Shown here one piece after another: positions 35,648 through 44,085 of a DNA stretch of 64,000 nt. This DNA comes from CAZSNT01 sp964607765 (GTDB lineage Bacteria > Verrucomicrobiota > Lentisphaeria > Oligosphaerales > JABHEG01): assembly GCA_964607765.1 (NCBI GenBank), contig CAZSNT010000019.1:24094-88093 (forward strand). The letters run 5' to 3'. The notes beneath the pieces were generated by a model. The model was not told where the DNA came from. It saw nothing but the letters and a program-made list of their open reading frames with translations, and searched no databases. The position numbers and the translations under genes were made by a program. Numbering within the stretch: the first letter of the stretch is position 1; each line of letters opens with the position of its first letter.

Positions 35648-35686
35648 CGCGGTACGGCGTAATTCGAACTGCTTCTGCCATTATGC

Positions 35687-37252
35687 TCACCGCCCCCGCA
35701 GTTTCAGGACGTCAATGGGCCGCCCCGGCAGACGGCCGGTTCTGCCTTTGCCACTAAGTTTCGGGGAATCGAAGCCGAGGACCTTGAACAATTCGTAACC
35801 GTTGAGGAACGGGTCGTCGAAGCGGGCGAGCCATTCGTCAGTCAATTTGTCGAGCTCCTCGCGCTTGGCGGCATACTTGTCATCGTAGTAGCGGTTCGTG
35901 AGCTGGCGCGGATCGGTCTTGCGGTCGTAGAGGCAGTTCCAATCCTCCTTGATCTTGCCGCTGACCGGGCCGCGCTTCGAATACGTGAACTCCTTGGTGA
36001 ACACGCCGCGCCACGAGGGCGCAAAATAGAAGAGCGGGACGGACGCCACCGCGTCGTCATCGCCTGCCAGGATGTGCGGGGTGAGGTCCTGCCCATCGCA
36101 CGTGTCCGGGATCGGCAGACTCATCATGCCCAGAATCGTAGGCATGAGGTCGAGTGTACCAACCAGAAGCTCGGAGGCACGCGGCTTAAGCCCACGCAGT
36201 GGGTTCTTCTGGGCATCGTTAGTCTGAGGGACTTCGCTATCTCCCAGTTTGGGGCCATTGAGCTCTCTTACGAGCCTTTCCGGGTAGCGGATGATCAGCG
36301 GAACTCGGCACGATGCGTCCTCGGGGAAGCTCTTGGCCCAAGGGCGACCATGGGCGCCGTGCAGATCCCCGTGGTCGGAGCTAAAAACGACGATCGTGTT
36401 GTCGTGGATTCCCTGCTTCTTCAGTGTGTCCATGAGGCGACCGAAGGCGATGTCACACCCCGTACACATGGCCATGTAGCCTTGCATGTTCTTTCGGACC
36501 TTGGGCGTGTCCGGCTGCGAAGGTCGCAGCTTGATCGTGGCCGGATCATAGAGCTCTTCGAGTTCCGGCAAGGTGGTATACCGCCCACCTTTGTGGTCGT
36601 GGGGCGGGTGCCAGGACACAAAGAGCGCCCAGGGCTTGTCCTTCGGGGATTCCTCGATGAACCGCTGCGCCTGATCGGTCTGTCCGTAGACCTCCCATTT
36701 GTCGAACTTGACCGGCTCGCCGGTCTGCTGGTCGTAGTAGAAAGCCACCTCGGGATCGAAGTTGAGTTGGCAGTTGTTGCTCAGGAAGACATCGTCGAAC
36801 CCGTAGCGGTACGGCCCGGCCGGGACGCCGCGGTTGCGATCTCCGCCATACAGATGCCACTTGCCGACGTAGCCGGTGCGGTAACCGTTGTCTCGCAGCA
36901 CTTCGCCGAAGTACTTCCCTTTGCCGGGCAGCATGCAGACATCGTTGCTGATCGCGCCGTTCTTGAGCGGGTGCTGGCCGCTGAGCAGCATGCCGCGCAT
37001 CGGGGTGCAGACCGGCGTGGAAGAGACGCAGTACTCGAACCGGACGCCCTCGCTCGCCAGCCGGTCCAGGTGCGGCGTCCGGATCTGCTCGTTGCCATAG
37101 CAGCCAAGCATGTCGAACGACTGCTGGTCGGTGAAGACGAACAGCAGGTTTGGTTTCTCGCTGTTCCGTCGCGGCATGGCGTGGGCGCCCAAGCCGGCCG
37201 CCGCCGTGGCTGCCAGTGTTGTCTTCAGAAATTCGCGACGACTGGGCTTCAT
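35687..37252 (-). CDS. Tat-exported type I sulfatase (CTPMR)
   Basis: A 521-residue sulfatase beginning MKPSRREFLK followed by a short hydrophobic stretch, a clear Tat signal. I start it at the ATG at 37252, which has GAGG upstream; a longer frame adds an unlikely 17 residues. FTDQQS binds metal (DQQ rather than DDL), and CTPMR (C82) is the formylglycine site. SSDHGDLHGAHG and GKWHLYGGDRN follow. The sequence closely parallels the sulfatase at 47637-49121 (CYGNEQI, LLSGQHPLK, RPWAKSFPED, GRPIDV) and so these two are paralogues of the same S1 subgroup, one exported and one without a signal. Confidence 0.9.
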   Translation of the reverse strand: MKPSRREFLKTTLAATAAAGLGAHAMPRRNSEKPNLLFVFTDQQSFDMLGCYGNEQIRTPHLDRLASEGVRFEYCVSSTPVCTPMRGMLLSGQHPLKNGAISNDVCMLPGKGKYFGEVLRDNGYRTGYVGKWHLYGGDRNRGVPAGPYRYGFDDVFLSNNCQLNFDPEVAFYYDQQTGEPVKFDKWEVYGQTDQAQRFIEESPKDKPWALFVSWHPPHDHKGGRYTTLPELEELYDPATIKLRPSQPDTPKVRKNMQGYMAMCTGCDIAFGRLMDTLKKQGIHDNTIVVFSSDHGDLHGAHGRPWAKSFPEDASCRVPLIIRYPERLVRELNGPKLGDSEVPQTNDAQKNPLRGLKPRASELLVGTLDLMPTILGMMSLPIPDTCDGQDLTPHILAGDDDAVASVPLFYFAPSWRGVFTKEFTYSKRGPVSGKIKEDWNCLYDRKTDPRQLTNRYYDDKYAAKREELDKLTDEWLARFDDPFLNGYELFKVLGFDSPKLSGKGRTGRLPGRPIDVLKLRGR

Positions 37253-37290
37253 TGTTTTGCCTCTGCTATTGCTCGCGGGACCAATCTCGC

Positions 37291-38379
37291 TCACCCACGG
37301 CACAAGGCCGTGGAGGTCGTTCGAGCCCCCATCATACTTTCGGGTTTGAAAACACGCTTCAGTTCTTCCAGTTTCATGTATTCGGTGATGTGCGTCGGGG
37401 CGACGATGCCGCCCTCCCCGAACTCGTTCCAGGCGTAGCAGTTAAAGGCGGGTTGAACGCTCCCATCCGGCAGCGGCAGACCAAGGTTCGGCAGCGTGAG
37501 CAGATCCTGCTTCATCAACTGCAGTTCATTGCGCCACTCGTCGCGATTGGGCAGCGCGAAGCAGGCGCGGGTGTCGGGCCAGGGCCGCGGGTTCCAGCCG
37601 GCGGGCATGTAAGGCATGTAGGGGATGGCGTCCTTGCTGTGGATCTGACGCGCTCTGCGGCAGAGCTCACCAAGTACATCGTAGGGGTAGTCTTCCTCAG
37701 TGCGCGGCAGATCCGGAACGCCCATGTAGCTACAGGTGAAATCAAACACTTCCGCAATGGGGTTATCCGCGCCAACGCCGCCTTCGGCCCCGACACCGGA
37801 CCCGATGATCACCTCCAGTCCCGCCTCGGCAAAGAGCTCACGGATCGAGTCGAGCTGCTTGTTGCAGCGAGCGATGTCTCTGCCGTTCTGCTCAATGAAG
37901 AAGTGCGCACCGTGGACCTTGAACACGCCCCGTCCGCCGATCTTCAGGTAGGACGGGTGCGAGATGTACTTACCCCAGGTCCCCAGACATTCCTGCCACT
38001 GTTGCGCGGTCGTCACCTCGAACGGCGGGTGATTGCAGAACTCGATGAAGAAGCTCATACGCTCCGCGAACGGCGAGGTGATGAACTCATCGAGAGCGCG
38101 GTTGAGGAAGCGGCTGTTGGGTTCGCGTTCCTGGTCCGGCTCGTTGTAGTACCAGAGGATCGGGAAGAAATCGACACCGTAGGAAGACGCCGCCTCGATC
38201 TCGCGATCCATGGTCTCCTGGCAGTTGAACTCGCCCAGCAGCGGCACGCGCTCCGGAAACTCCGGGCGCCAATCGCTGCCTTGCTCCGTGGCGAATGAAT
38301 CGGCATGGCGATGCCACTTGTTGGGGAGAGGCTTCCACCACCCCGCAAAGTAATTCACTCCGGTCAGAATCCGTTTCAT
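37291..38379 (-). CDS. GH99-like glycoside hydrolase (WbsX type), copy 1
   Basis: A 362-residue TIM-barrel protein starting at ATG 38379, where AAGGAAAAGC serves as ribosome-binding site. NYFAGWWKPLPNKWH and PERVPLLGEF at the N-terminus, SSYGVDFFPILWYYN, and the C-terminal AWNEFGEGGIVAPT are typical of the GH99-like/WbsX family. The E-x-x-E pair of endo-alpha-mannosidases is kept (E319, E322). There is no signal peptide, so it is cytoplasmic or exported by an unseen route. A lipoprotein paralogue lies at 45494-46666. It follows the FAD oxidoreductase after 17 bp and precedes the Tat sulfatase by 38 bp. True substrates of this branch are uncertain; mannose-type linkages are a guess from the family. 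Confidence 0.75.
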   Translation of the reverse strand: MKRILTGVNYFAGWWKPLPNKWHRHADSFATEQGSDWRPEFPERVPLLGEFNCQETMDREIEAASSYGVDFFPILWYYNEPDQEREPNSRFLNRALDEFITSPFAERMSFFIEFCNHPPFEVTTAQQWQECLGTWGKYISHPSYLKIGGRGVFKVHGAHFFIEQNGRDIARCNKQLDSIRELFAEAGLEVIIGSGVGAEGGVGADNPIAEVFDFTCSYMGVPDLPRTEEDYPYDVLGELCRRARQIHSKDAIPYMPYMPAGWNPRPWPDTRACFALPNRDEWRNELQLMKQDLLTLPNLGLPLPDGSVQPAFNCYAWNEFGEGGIVAPTHITEYMKLEELKRVFKPESMMGARTTSTALCRG

Positions 38380-38395
38380 TGCTTTTCCTTGTTCA

Positions 38396-39736
38396 TCACA
38401 ACAGGCATGCCCCGCCTGCATTGAGCGTGGCTCGCAGCTCGGACGCGTCCACGTCGCACACGTCGCAGCCGTTCTCCAGCGCCAAATGGGCGGCAGTGCC
38501 GGCGGCTTCGCCGGTCTGATTGAGGTCCACCATCACGCGGATCGCGCCGAAAGCGCCCTTGTCACTACTGATCATGCGACCGGCCATGATGGCGTTCTTG
38601 AGGCTGCGGTGGACCATGGTCCGGTAGGGAATCTGGTAGTAGGTCGGGTCTTCGTTGACGGGGTCGCGCCAGCGACCGGGTACCATCGTGCCACCACGGT
38701 AATCCTGTGTCGTGCCGTCGAGATACTTGAACAGGAAACCGCCGCCGTCGGGGTAATGCACATCGACCCGGTAACTGCCCTGCGCAATGCAGTCATCGAA
38801 GTTGCGTCCCCACAGGACATCGTCCTCGGTCAGACGGTATTCCGCTTCGAAACGCCGGGTTTCGCGGATGCCGATATAGCTGGCCAGGCCGGCAAGCGCA
38901 ATGTCGTCCTTCTGCGGCCCATACTTGCGGAGCATGTCCATGACGGCTCGCGCCTGGCGGCGCCCTTCCATCTCGGCCTGGGTCAACTGCGTGGCGTCCG
39001 CGCAATTCGCGCCGAAGACATGGGTCTGAGCAAACATCCGAAGCCCCGGCAGGCCCGGAACAGGACAGTCCCAGCCGGCGTCGGGTTCGAGCCCAAACTC
39101 CTGGTGGCGAGCCCGGTACAGCGCCCGGAAGTCGAGCCCTTTCACCCGGAAGTTGCGGATGAGTGCACAGACGGTGGGCGGCTGCAAGTGCTCGTCCACG
39201 GTGTAGGGCACACCGCAGCGGCCGAACAGGTCGCCGTCGCCCGAGGCATCCACGACCACTCCGGCGCGTATCGCCTGGCGACCGTCCTTGTTCTCAATCA
39301 CCACTGCCTGAACGGCTCCGTCGTCGACGATCGGGGCGCAGAACGATGTGTGAAGCATCGGTGTGACACCGTGCTCCAGTACCAACTCGTCGAGCTCGAT
39401 CTTCAGCTCGTTCGGGTTGAAACGGTACTGCCAGTGCGAGTTCCCGGCGGTCTCCTCAACGGCCGCGCGCCGTTTCAAGCGATCCGCCACTTCCAGAGTC
39501 AGGCCCCCGATGATCTGTTGTTTGAACTCCGTGTCCTTGACCGAATGCCAGATGCAGACCAGCCCATTGGTAGCAACGCCGCCGAGCGCGTTGGTCTTTT
39601 CTATCAGCACAACGGAGCGCCCCAGCCGCGCCGCCCGTATCACCGCAAACACACCGGTACATGATCCGCCGATCACGCACACGTCGCACGTATGCCTCAC
39701 GTCGATATCACGAGCTTCTTCTCTGATCGTGTTCAT
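38396..39736 (-). CDS. FAD-dependent oxidoreductase without signal peptide
   Basis: A 446-residue FAD_oxidored-family protein. CDVCVIGGSCTGVFAVIRAA gives the flavin-binding fold, followed by NALGGVATNGLV, and VVDASGDGDLFGRCG is the characteristic second FAD motif. ISSDKGAFGAIRVM closes the flavin site near the C-terminus. The ATG at 39736 has GGAGG 4 bp upstream and is preferred to one at 39748. Unlike the oxidoreductase at 1282-3120 it has neither signal peptide nor golvesin-like domain, so it likely works in the cytoplasm. It stands between an esterase and a GH99-like enzyme. Oxidation of a sugar intermediate is plausible but untested. Confidence 0.8.
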   Translation of the reverse strand: MNTIREEARDIDVRHTCDVCVIGGSCTGVFAVIRAARLGRSVVLIEKTNALGGVATNGLVCIWHSVKDTEFKQQIIGGLTLEVADRLKRRAAVEETAGNSHWQYRFNPNELKIELDELVLEHGVTPMLHTSFCAPIVDDGAVQAVVIENKDGRQAIRAGVVVDASGDGDLFGRCGVPYTVDEHLQPPTVCALIRNFRVKGLDFRALYRARHQEFGLEPDAGWDCPVPGLPGLRMFAQTHVFGANCADATQLTQAEMEGRRQARAVMDMLRKYGPQKDDIALAGLASYIGIRETRRFEAEYRLTEDDVLWGRNFDDCIAQGSYRVDVHYPDGGGFLFKYLDGTTQDYRGGTMVPGRWRDPVNEDPTYYQIPYRTMVHRSLKNAIMAGRMISSDKGAFGAIRVMVDLNQTGEAAGTAAHLALENGCDVCDVDASELRATLNAGGACLL

Positions 39737-39760
39737 CTGACCTCCCATTCGTGCACGCGT

Positions 39761-42346
39761 TCACTGTCCGGCAGCTTTCAGAACTTCGGGGGAGAGCTTC
39801 GCCTCCTCCATCCAGAGCGTGACGTGGCCGTTAGGCGGCACGGGCGATTTGCCGCGATAGTCAGGATGAGGCCCCCAGTAGTTGGTGCCGTTCCTGAAGT
39901 GGGTGTGGCGCAGGAAATTGATGACGGCAACGGTGACCTTCCCGCCCCTGAACTCCGGCAGGATGTCCGGGTACAGGTAAGCTCCGCGGATGCCGGAGTA
40001 CCTGAAGAACCCGCCGTTGACCTGGGTGAGAAGCTCCCCGTTGATGTAGATGGCAAAGCCCTCCCCGGAGCGGTCGCATCCGGCACCCCCCAGGATCAGA
40101 CGGTAGACGTGCCCGTCTTTGAGCGTCGGGATCTCAAACGTCTGCCGCATCAGCAGCACTTCCTTCTCCCAGAATGTGGCCGGTGTCTTGTCGCAGCCGC
40201 ACAGAGGCTTGTAGCAGCTTGGTCGTCGCGCCGCGAGCTTGCCGTCCATCTGGCCGAAGGGCGCTCTCCCCTGCTTCCACCCGGCCTTCGCTGAATCGAA
40301 GTCGAGAGCGAACCAGTTCTCCATGCCCGCCGGAAAGGTGATCTTGCGGTAGCGGTCGCTCTTGCCCAATTCCTGCTTCTCGGGCGGATCGAAGCTGAAG
40401 TAGGACCACGTGGCGTTCCGCATCTCCGGGCCGAAGGGCTGCCACCTGTAATCGTTGATGCCGGCCACGTCGTAGTAGCTCATAAGGGAATCGAGCTGGC
40501 TCTCTATGCTCGCGGGCATCTTCGCCGGCGCCGCGCCGCCCAGAAGCGCCTTGAGCTCCAAGCCGCGCAGTCGACGGCTGTTCGGGCCGAAGGCAGTCTC
40601 GAGGAAGCCGGGGATCATCTCCTCCATGATGATGGGCTTCAGGGCCTGGCCCATTTCCCGGTAGTAATCCGGGCCGTAGTGGGGGCCGGTCTTGTTGTAT
40701 CTGCCCGTGACCTCGTCCGAATAGACCAGTGCCACATTCGGGTCCCGATCCGGTGCAGGAGGCAGGACCAGTTTCTCGGCCTTCCCGCCGAGAAGCTCCA
40801 CCATGGCCCGCCCGAGCGCGTCACCGGTGAGCACGTAGGTTTCGGCATTGTGATTGTAGTGGTACCCAGTACCTGTGGGGGAATCCCCACGGGAGCGCCA
40901 GAACCCGCGGGTGTCCACACTCGCCACCTTGCCGGCAAACTCCGGGTGCTGCTGCGGGTCCCCAACCGCCATCTGCGCCTTGAGGATCTCCACGTAGTCG
41001 GGGTCCATCTTCTCGCCGCCGAAACCCACGGTGGCGACGACGGCCCGCATATCGGGGGCCTCGAACTCCTTGCGCAGGTCCTGAATCAGGTTCACGAGAT
41101 GCTTCTCGTACTGCTCCTTCGACTGCCCCTTGTCCTTGTGCCCCTGGAACCAGACGAAACCGACGATCTCGTAGCCCTGTCCCTTGTAGTCGGGAACCAC
41201 CTTGTCGATGTTCTCGAGAGTCTTGTGGACGCCCTCAACCAGAAGGTCGTACTCGAGACCGCAGAACTTGTTCGCCTTCTCCTCCTCGGTCTTGCCGCTG
41301 GAGGGCGGGCGGAAGTCAAAGCTGAGCGCCCGATTGCCCATGGACGACTCGATGAGCAGCACGGGTTCCTCGTGGAAGGTGCCCATCACGTACCCAAAGG
41401 GGACTTCCGGGCCGATGAATTTACCGTTGGAGGTCGTGCTCAAGGGCCCGCCGCTGCCGAGTTCGTTCTTGGAGATCCGCGTCTCCCAGTAAGTCACGTC
41501 GTTACGAACGGTCCACTCGCCCTCCTCGTCGACGAACCAGGTGTACTTGCCTTGCTGGGTCAGGGAGAGGAGGTCCCCCTTGCCCTCGAGGTCGACGAGC
41601 TCGAGCCAGAACGCGGCGGACCCGCCCTGCGTGGTGGTGATGGTGATGGGGTGGCGCCTGCCCTGCTCGAGAGTGACCTTGGTCAGGACCGCGTCTTTGC
41701 CGGGGTCTTTGCGGTAGACTTCCTTGCCGTCGACGGTGGCGATGGCGTGGGTGCTGTCCTCGAACCCCACGTGGACCTCGTACGCCCCGGTCATGGGCGC
41801 CTCGATGAAGGCCTTGACCACCACCGTGTGCGGCCCGTCGATGGCCGGCAGCATGTCCTCAACCGTGCCCAGACGGAACGAGGCCACTTTGGCCGGCGTG
41901 AGCTTGCCATAGTCAACGGCGGGGTCATACGCGCCCTCGTACACCAGCGCCATCGCGCCCTTCCCCGCGTCCGGCTTCTCGGACGGGTAGACCCCGAGCG
42001 GCAGCAGCGCCGAAGGCCCCACCGGCATCCGCCCGGGTTTGACGCCCGGGTCGGGCGACAGATAGACACTCGGATACGTGGGCTTTGCGCCCTTGAGCGT
42101 GCCGAAACCCACCATGTTGGACTGCCCGGCCAGGATGTAGACCTTGACCTTGCCGGCGGCCGGCGGCGTCTCGTCGGGCCTGGGCAAGACAGCCGGCACA
42201 TCGGCAGCATTGACGGCCAGCCCAATTGACGAGATGCAGAACACGAGCAACATGCAGAGGGCGCGTCCACACGTGTTATTCTGTTCCGCCGACGGCCTCA
42301 CAGGGGAGGCAGTTCCATCTCTTCTATCGATCAGAACCTGTTCCAT
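39761..42346 (-). CDS. Exported SASA-family carbohydrate esterase, multidomain
   Basis: An 861-residue protein with AGGAGA before the ATG and a signal peptide at about 28-47. Residues about 65-560 form a SASA (sialate O-acetylesterase-like) domain: the nucleophile is in LAGQSNM (about 76), FVWFQGHKDKG and GYHYNHNAETY carry the later active-site regions. A PA14-like beta-rich insert (about 160-260, EVHVGFEDSTHAIATVDGKEVY) interrupts it. The C-terminal 200 residues form a jelly-roll found in glycoside hydrolase-like proteins (FALDFD, RQTFEIPTLKDGHVYRL, INGELLTQVNGG). It probably deacetylates a glycan that sulfatases of the cluster also act on. Confidence 0.82.
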   Translation of the reverse strand: MEQVLIDRRDGTASPVRPSAEQNNTCGRALCMLLVFCISSIGLAVNAADVPAVLPRPDETPPAAGKVKVYILAGQSNMVGFGTLKGAKPTYPSVYLSPDPGVKPGRMPVGPSALLPLGVYPSEKPDAGKGAMALVYEGAYDPAVDYGKLTPAKVASFRLGTVEDMLPAIDGPHTVVVKAFIEAPMTGAYEVHVGFEDSTHAIATVDGKEVYRKDPGKDAVLTKVTLEQGRRHPITITTTQGGSAAFWLELVDLEGKGDLLSLTQQGKYTWFVDEEGEWTVRNDVTYWETRISKNELGSGGPLSTTSNGKFIGPEVPFGYVMGTFHEEPVLLIESSMGNRALSFDFRPPSSGKTEEEKANKFCGLEYDLLVEGVHKTLENIDKVVPDYKGQGYEIVGFVWFQGHKDKGQSKEQYEKHLVNLIQDLRKEFEAPDMRAVVATVGFGGEKMDPDYVEILKAQMAVGDPQQHPEFAGKVASVDTRGFWRSRGDSPTGTGYHYNHNAETYVLTGDALGRAMVELLGGKAEKLVLPPAPDRDPNVALVYSDEVTGRYNKTGPHYGPDYYREMGQALKPIIMEEMIPGFLETAFGPNSRRLRGLELKALLGGAAPAKMPASIESQLDSLMSYYDVAGINDYRWQPFGPEMRNATWSYFSFDPPEKQELGKSDRYRKITFPAGMENWFALDFDSAKAGWKQGRAPFGQMDGKLAARRPSCYKPLCGCDKTPATFWEKEVLLMRQTFEIPTLKDGHVYRLILGGAGCDRSGEGFAIYINGELLTQVNGGFFRYSGIRGAYLYPDILPEFRGGKVTVAVINFLRHTHFRNGTNYWGPHPDYRGKSPVPPNGHVTLWMEEAKLSPEVLKAAGQ

Positions 42347-42373
42347 GGTCTCTCCTGATTCTCAGCGCTCTCA

Positions 42374-42481
42374 ATCCCACTCTTGATCCCGCTCTTGATC
42401 CCACTCCTGATCCCGCTCTTGATCCCGCTCCTGATCCCGCTCTTGATCCCGCTCCTGATCCCGCTCTTGATCCCGCTCCTG
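42374..42481. repeat. Tandem array of nine 12-bp units, truncated by the scaffold gap
   Basis: Nine full copies of ATCCCGCTCTTG-like units (alternating CTCTTG and CTCCTG) occupy 42374-42481 exactly, and the tenth is cut by Ns at 42483. The same unit builds arrays at 18970-19150 and 47557-47634. There are no spacers, so it is not a CRISPR. It lies just upstream of the SASA esterase start, in a 311-bp gap. Confidence 0.9.
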
Positions 42482-42482
42482 A

Positions 42483-42582
42483 NNNNNNNNNNNNNNNNNN
42501 NNNNNNNNNNNNNNNNNNNNNNNNNNNNNNNNNNNNNNNNNNNNNNNNNNNNNNNNNNNNNNNNNNNNNNNNNNNNNNNNNN
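42483..42582. other. 100-N scaffold gap in repeat sequence
   Basis: Ns replace unresolved repeat. The left flank is the 12-bp array and the right flank (42597-42631) is an array of five heptamers. True length and orientation of the missing DNA are unknown. Confidence 0.95.
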
Positions 42583-42596
42583 TCGCGGCTCCCATC

Positions 42597-42631
42597 TCTC
42601 GACTCTCGACTCTCGACTTCCGACTTGCGAC
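42597..42631. repeat. Five tandem heptamers (TCTCGAC) next to the scaffold gap
   Basis: TCTCGAC occurs three times, followed by TTCCGAC and TTGCGAC. The unit is related to GACTCGC at 6021 and 21622. It lies 26 bp past the 3' end of the sulfatase at 42658. Confidence 0.8.
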
Positions 42632-42657
42632 CGGTAGTCGGATGGCCGTATTCCGCT

Positions 42658-44085
42658 CTAGAAGTACCTATTCGCATTCTCGGGCACCATGCGCGCGTCG
42701 CATGGCGCTTCACGCAACCAGTTTTCCAGTCGTTCCATGAGCTCGGATACTACGCTGGCCATCTGTGCGTCGCTAAACCGATTCCGGCGCTCCTGCGGAT
42801 CCTCTACCAGATCGAACAGATTGCCGTCGGCCTCGTCGGGCGCGGGCCGCTGCCCGTCCAGCGGCCAGTTGACGTCCATGCGGTACTGCGAGGTCCGCAC
42901 CGCGACACGCATGAGGTGCGCCGGGAAATCGGGGATATCTTCGATCGGCGGCCGAATCGCGGCGAATGCCGCGCCGCTGCCGACGGTGTCGCTGAACAGG
43001 TCGCGGCCGCGCCAGGTCGCTGGCAGGGCATCGGCCATGCCGAGCAGGCCGAACAGCGTACGCCCGGTATCGATGATCTCACAGGGCTCGTGTCGGACCG
43101 CGTCCTCCGGCACATGACCGGGCCACGACCAGATGAACGGCACGCGCCAGACCTCGCTGTCGAATGTCCCTTTCTCGCCCGTGCCCCACTCGCCCAGGGA
43201 CTTGCCGTGGTCGGTGGAGTAGATGATGATGGTGTTATCCAACTGCCCCGTGGCTTCCAGGGCCGCAAGCACGCGCCCGACCTGCTCGTCGACGTAGGCG
43301 CAGCAACCCATGTAGTCTTTCCACAACTGCCGGATCTGCCCGGTGTTCAGTTCGTCCATGCGGTGCAGATCCGCGTAGACACGGTCATAGTCGCTGCGGC
43401 CGTCACGCGCCGCGGCCTCGAACCATTGGATGGGCAGGTCGTTGGGGTCGTAGAGCTGGTCGAACGGCGGCGGGGCCAGAGTCGGCGTGTGCGGGAAAGG
43501 GAAGCTGACGCGCAGCAGGAACGGATGGTCTCCCTGCGAACTCCGCAAGAAGTCGATGGCGCAGTCAGCCGCACGCGAGCTTGGCGTCTCCTTGCCCGGC
43601 CACGTCCCGGCGATGATCAGGGGCCGGTGATGCGTGCCCGGGCGTTTGATGACGTGGTAATCTCCCTCCTTGAAACCGGGCCCGAAATCGAAGCAACCGG
43701 AGCACTCCGGCATCGACGCGTCGCCATGGATGACGTTCGTTGCGAACGACTCGCGATCAAGGTTGTGGAAGCGCCCGAAGTTCGCGGTCGTGTAGCCCGC
43801 ATCCGCCAGCAGGTTGGTAAAGGACGTGTACCCCTCCGGGTACCCTTCGCCCGCCACTTGCAGCATGTTGTTGAGGCAACAGAACTCCTGCGGATACCGC
43901 CCGCAGAGCTGCGACGAGCGGCTCGGCAGACAGACCGGCGACTGGCAGACAGCGTTTTGCATCACCGTGCCACGCGCCGCGATGCGGTCGATGTTCGGCG
44001 TCTTCGCCCACGCCGACCCGTAGCACCCCAACGAATCGGGCCGCTGCTCGTCCGTCATGAACCAGAGGATGTTGGGGTTGCTCAT
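42658..44085 (-). CDS. Type I sulfatase without signal peptide (CLPSR)
   Basis: A 475-residue sulfatase that starts directly with MSNPNILWFMTDEQ, so it is probably cytoplasmic. CLPSR (C52) is the formylglycine site; STDHGKSLGEWG and FSFPFPHTP-like FPFPHTP are in the normal order, and ending VPENANRYF is short. The His in GRFHNLD replaces the common GKWH. The ATG overlaps the stop of the upstream sulfatase (ATGA). Together with its two upstream neighbours it forms a unit with 4-bp overlaps. The downstream flank is the heptamer array and the scaffold gap. Confidence 0.88.
   Translation of the reverse strand: MSNPNILWFMTDEQRPDSLGCYGSAWAKTPNIDRIAARGTVMQNAVCQSPVCLPSRSSQLCGRYPQEFCCLNNMLQVAGEGYPEGYTSFTNLLADAGYTTANFGRFHNLDRESFATNVIHGDASMPECSGCFDFGPGFKEGDYHVIKRPGTHHRPLIIAGTWPGKETPSSRAADCAIDFLRSSQGDHPFLLRVSFPFPHTPTLAPPPFDQLYDPNDLPIQWFEAAARDGRSDYDRVYADLHRMDELNTGQIRQLWKDYMGCCAYVDEQVGRVLAALEATGQLDNTIIIYSTDHGKSLGEWGTGEKGTFDSEVWRVPFIWSWPGHVPEDAVRHEPCEIIDTGRTLFGLLGMADALPATWRGRDLFSDTVGSGAAFAAIRPPIEDIPDFPAHLMRVAVRTSQYRMDVNWPLDGQRPAPDEADGNLFDLVEDPQERRNRFSDAQMASVVSELMERLENWLREAPCDARMVPENANRYF

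Noticed and set aside
38486..42229. Long plus-strand open frames opposite the FAD oxidoreductase and SASA genes
   Set aside because: Both are mirror images of well-supported minus-strand genes and carry no family signature.
42374..42481. Possible CRISPR array
   Set aside because: The 12-bp units are directly contiguous with no spacers, and no cas gene is present.
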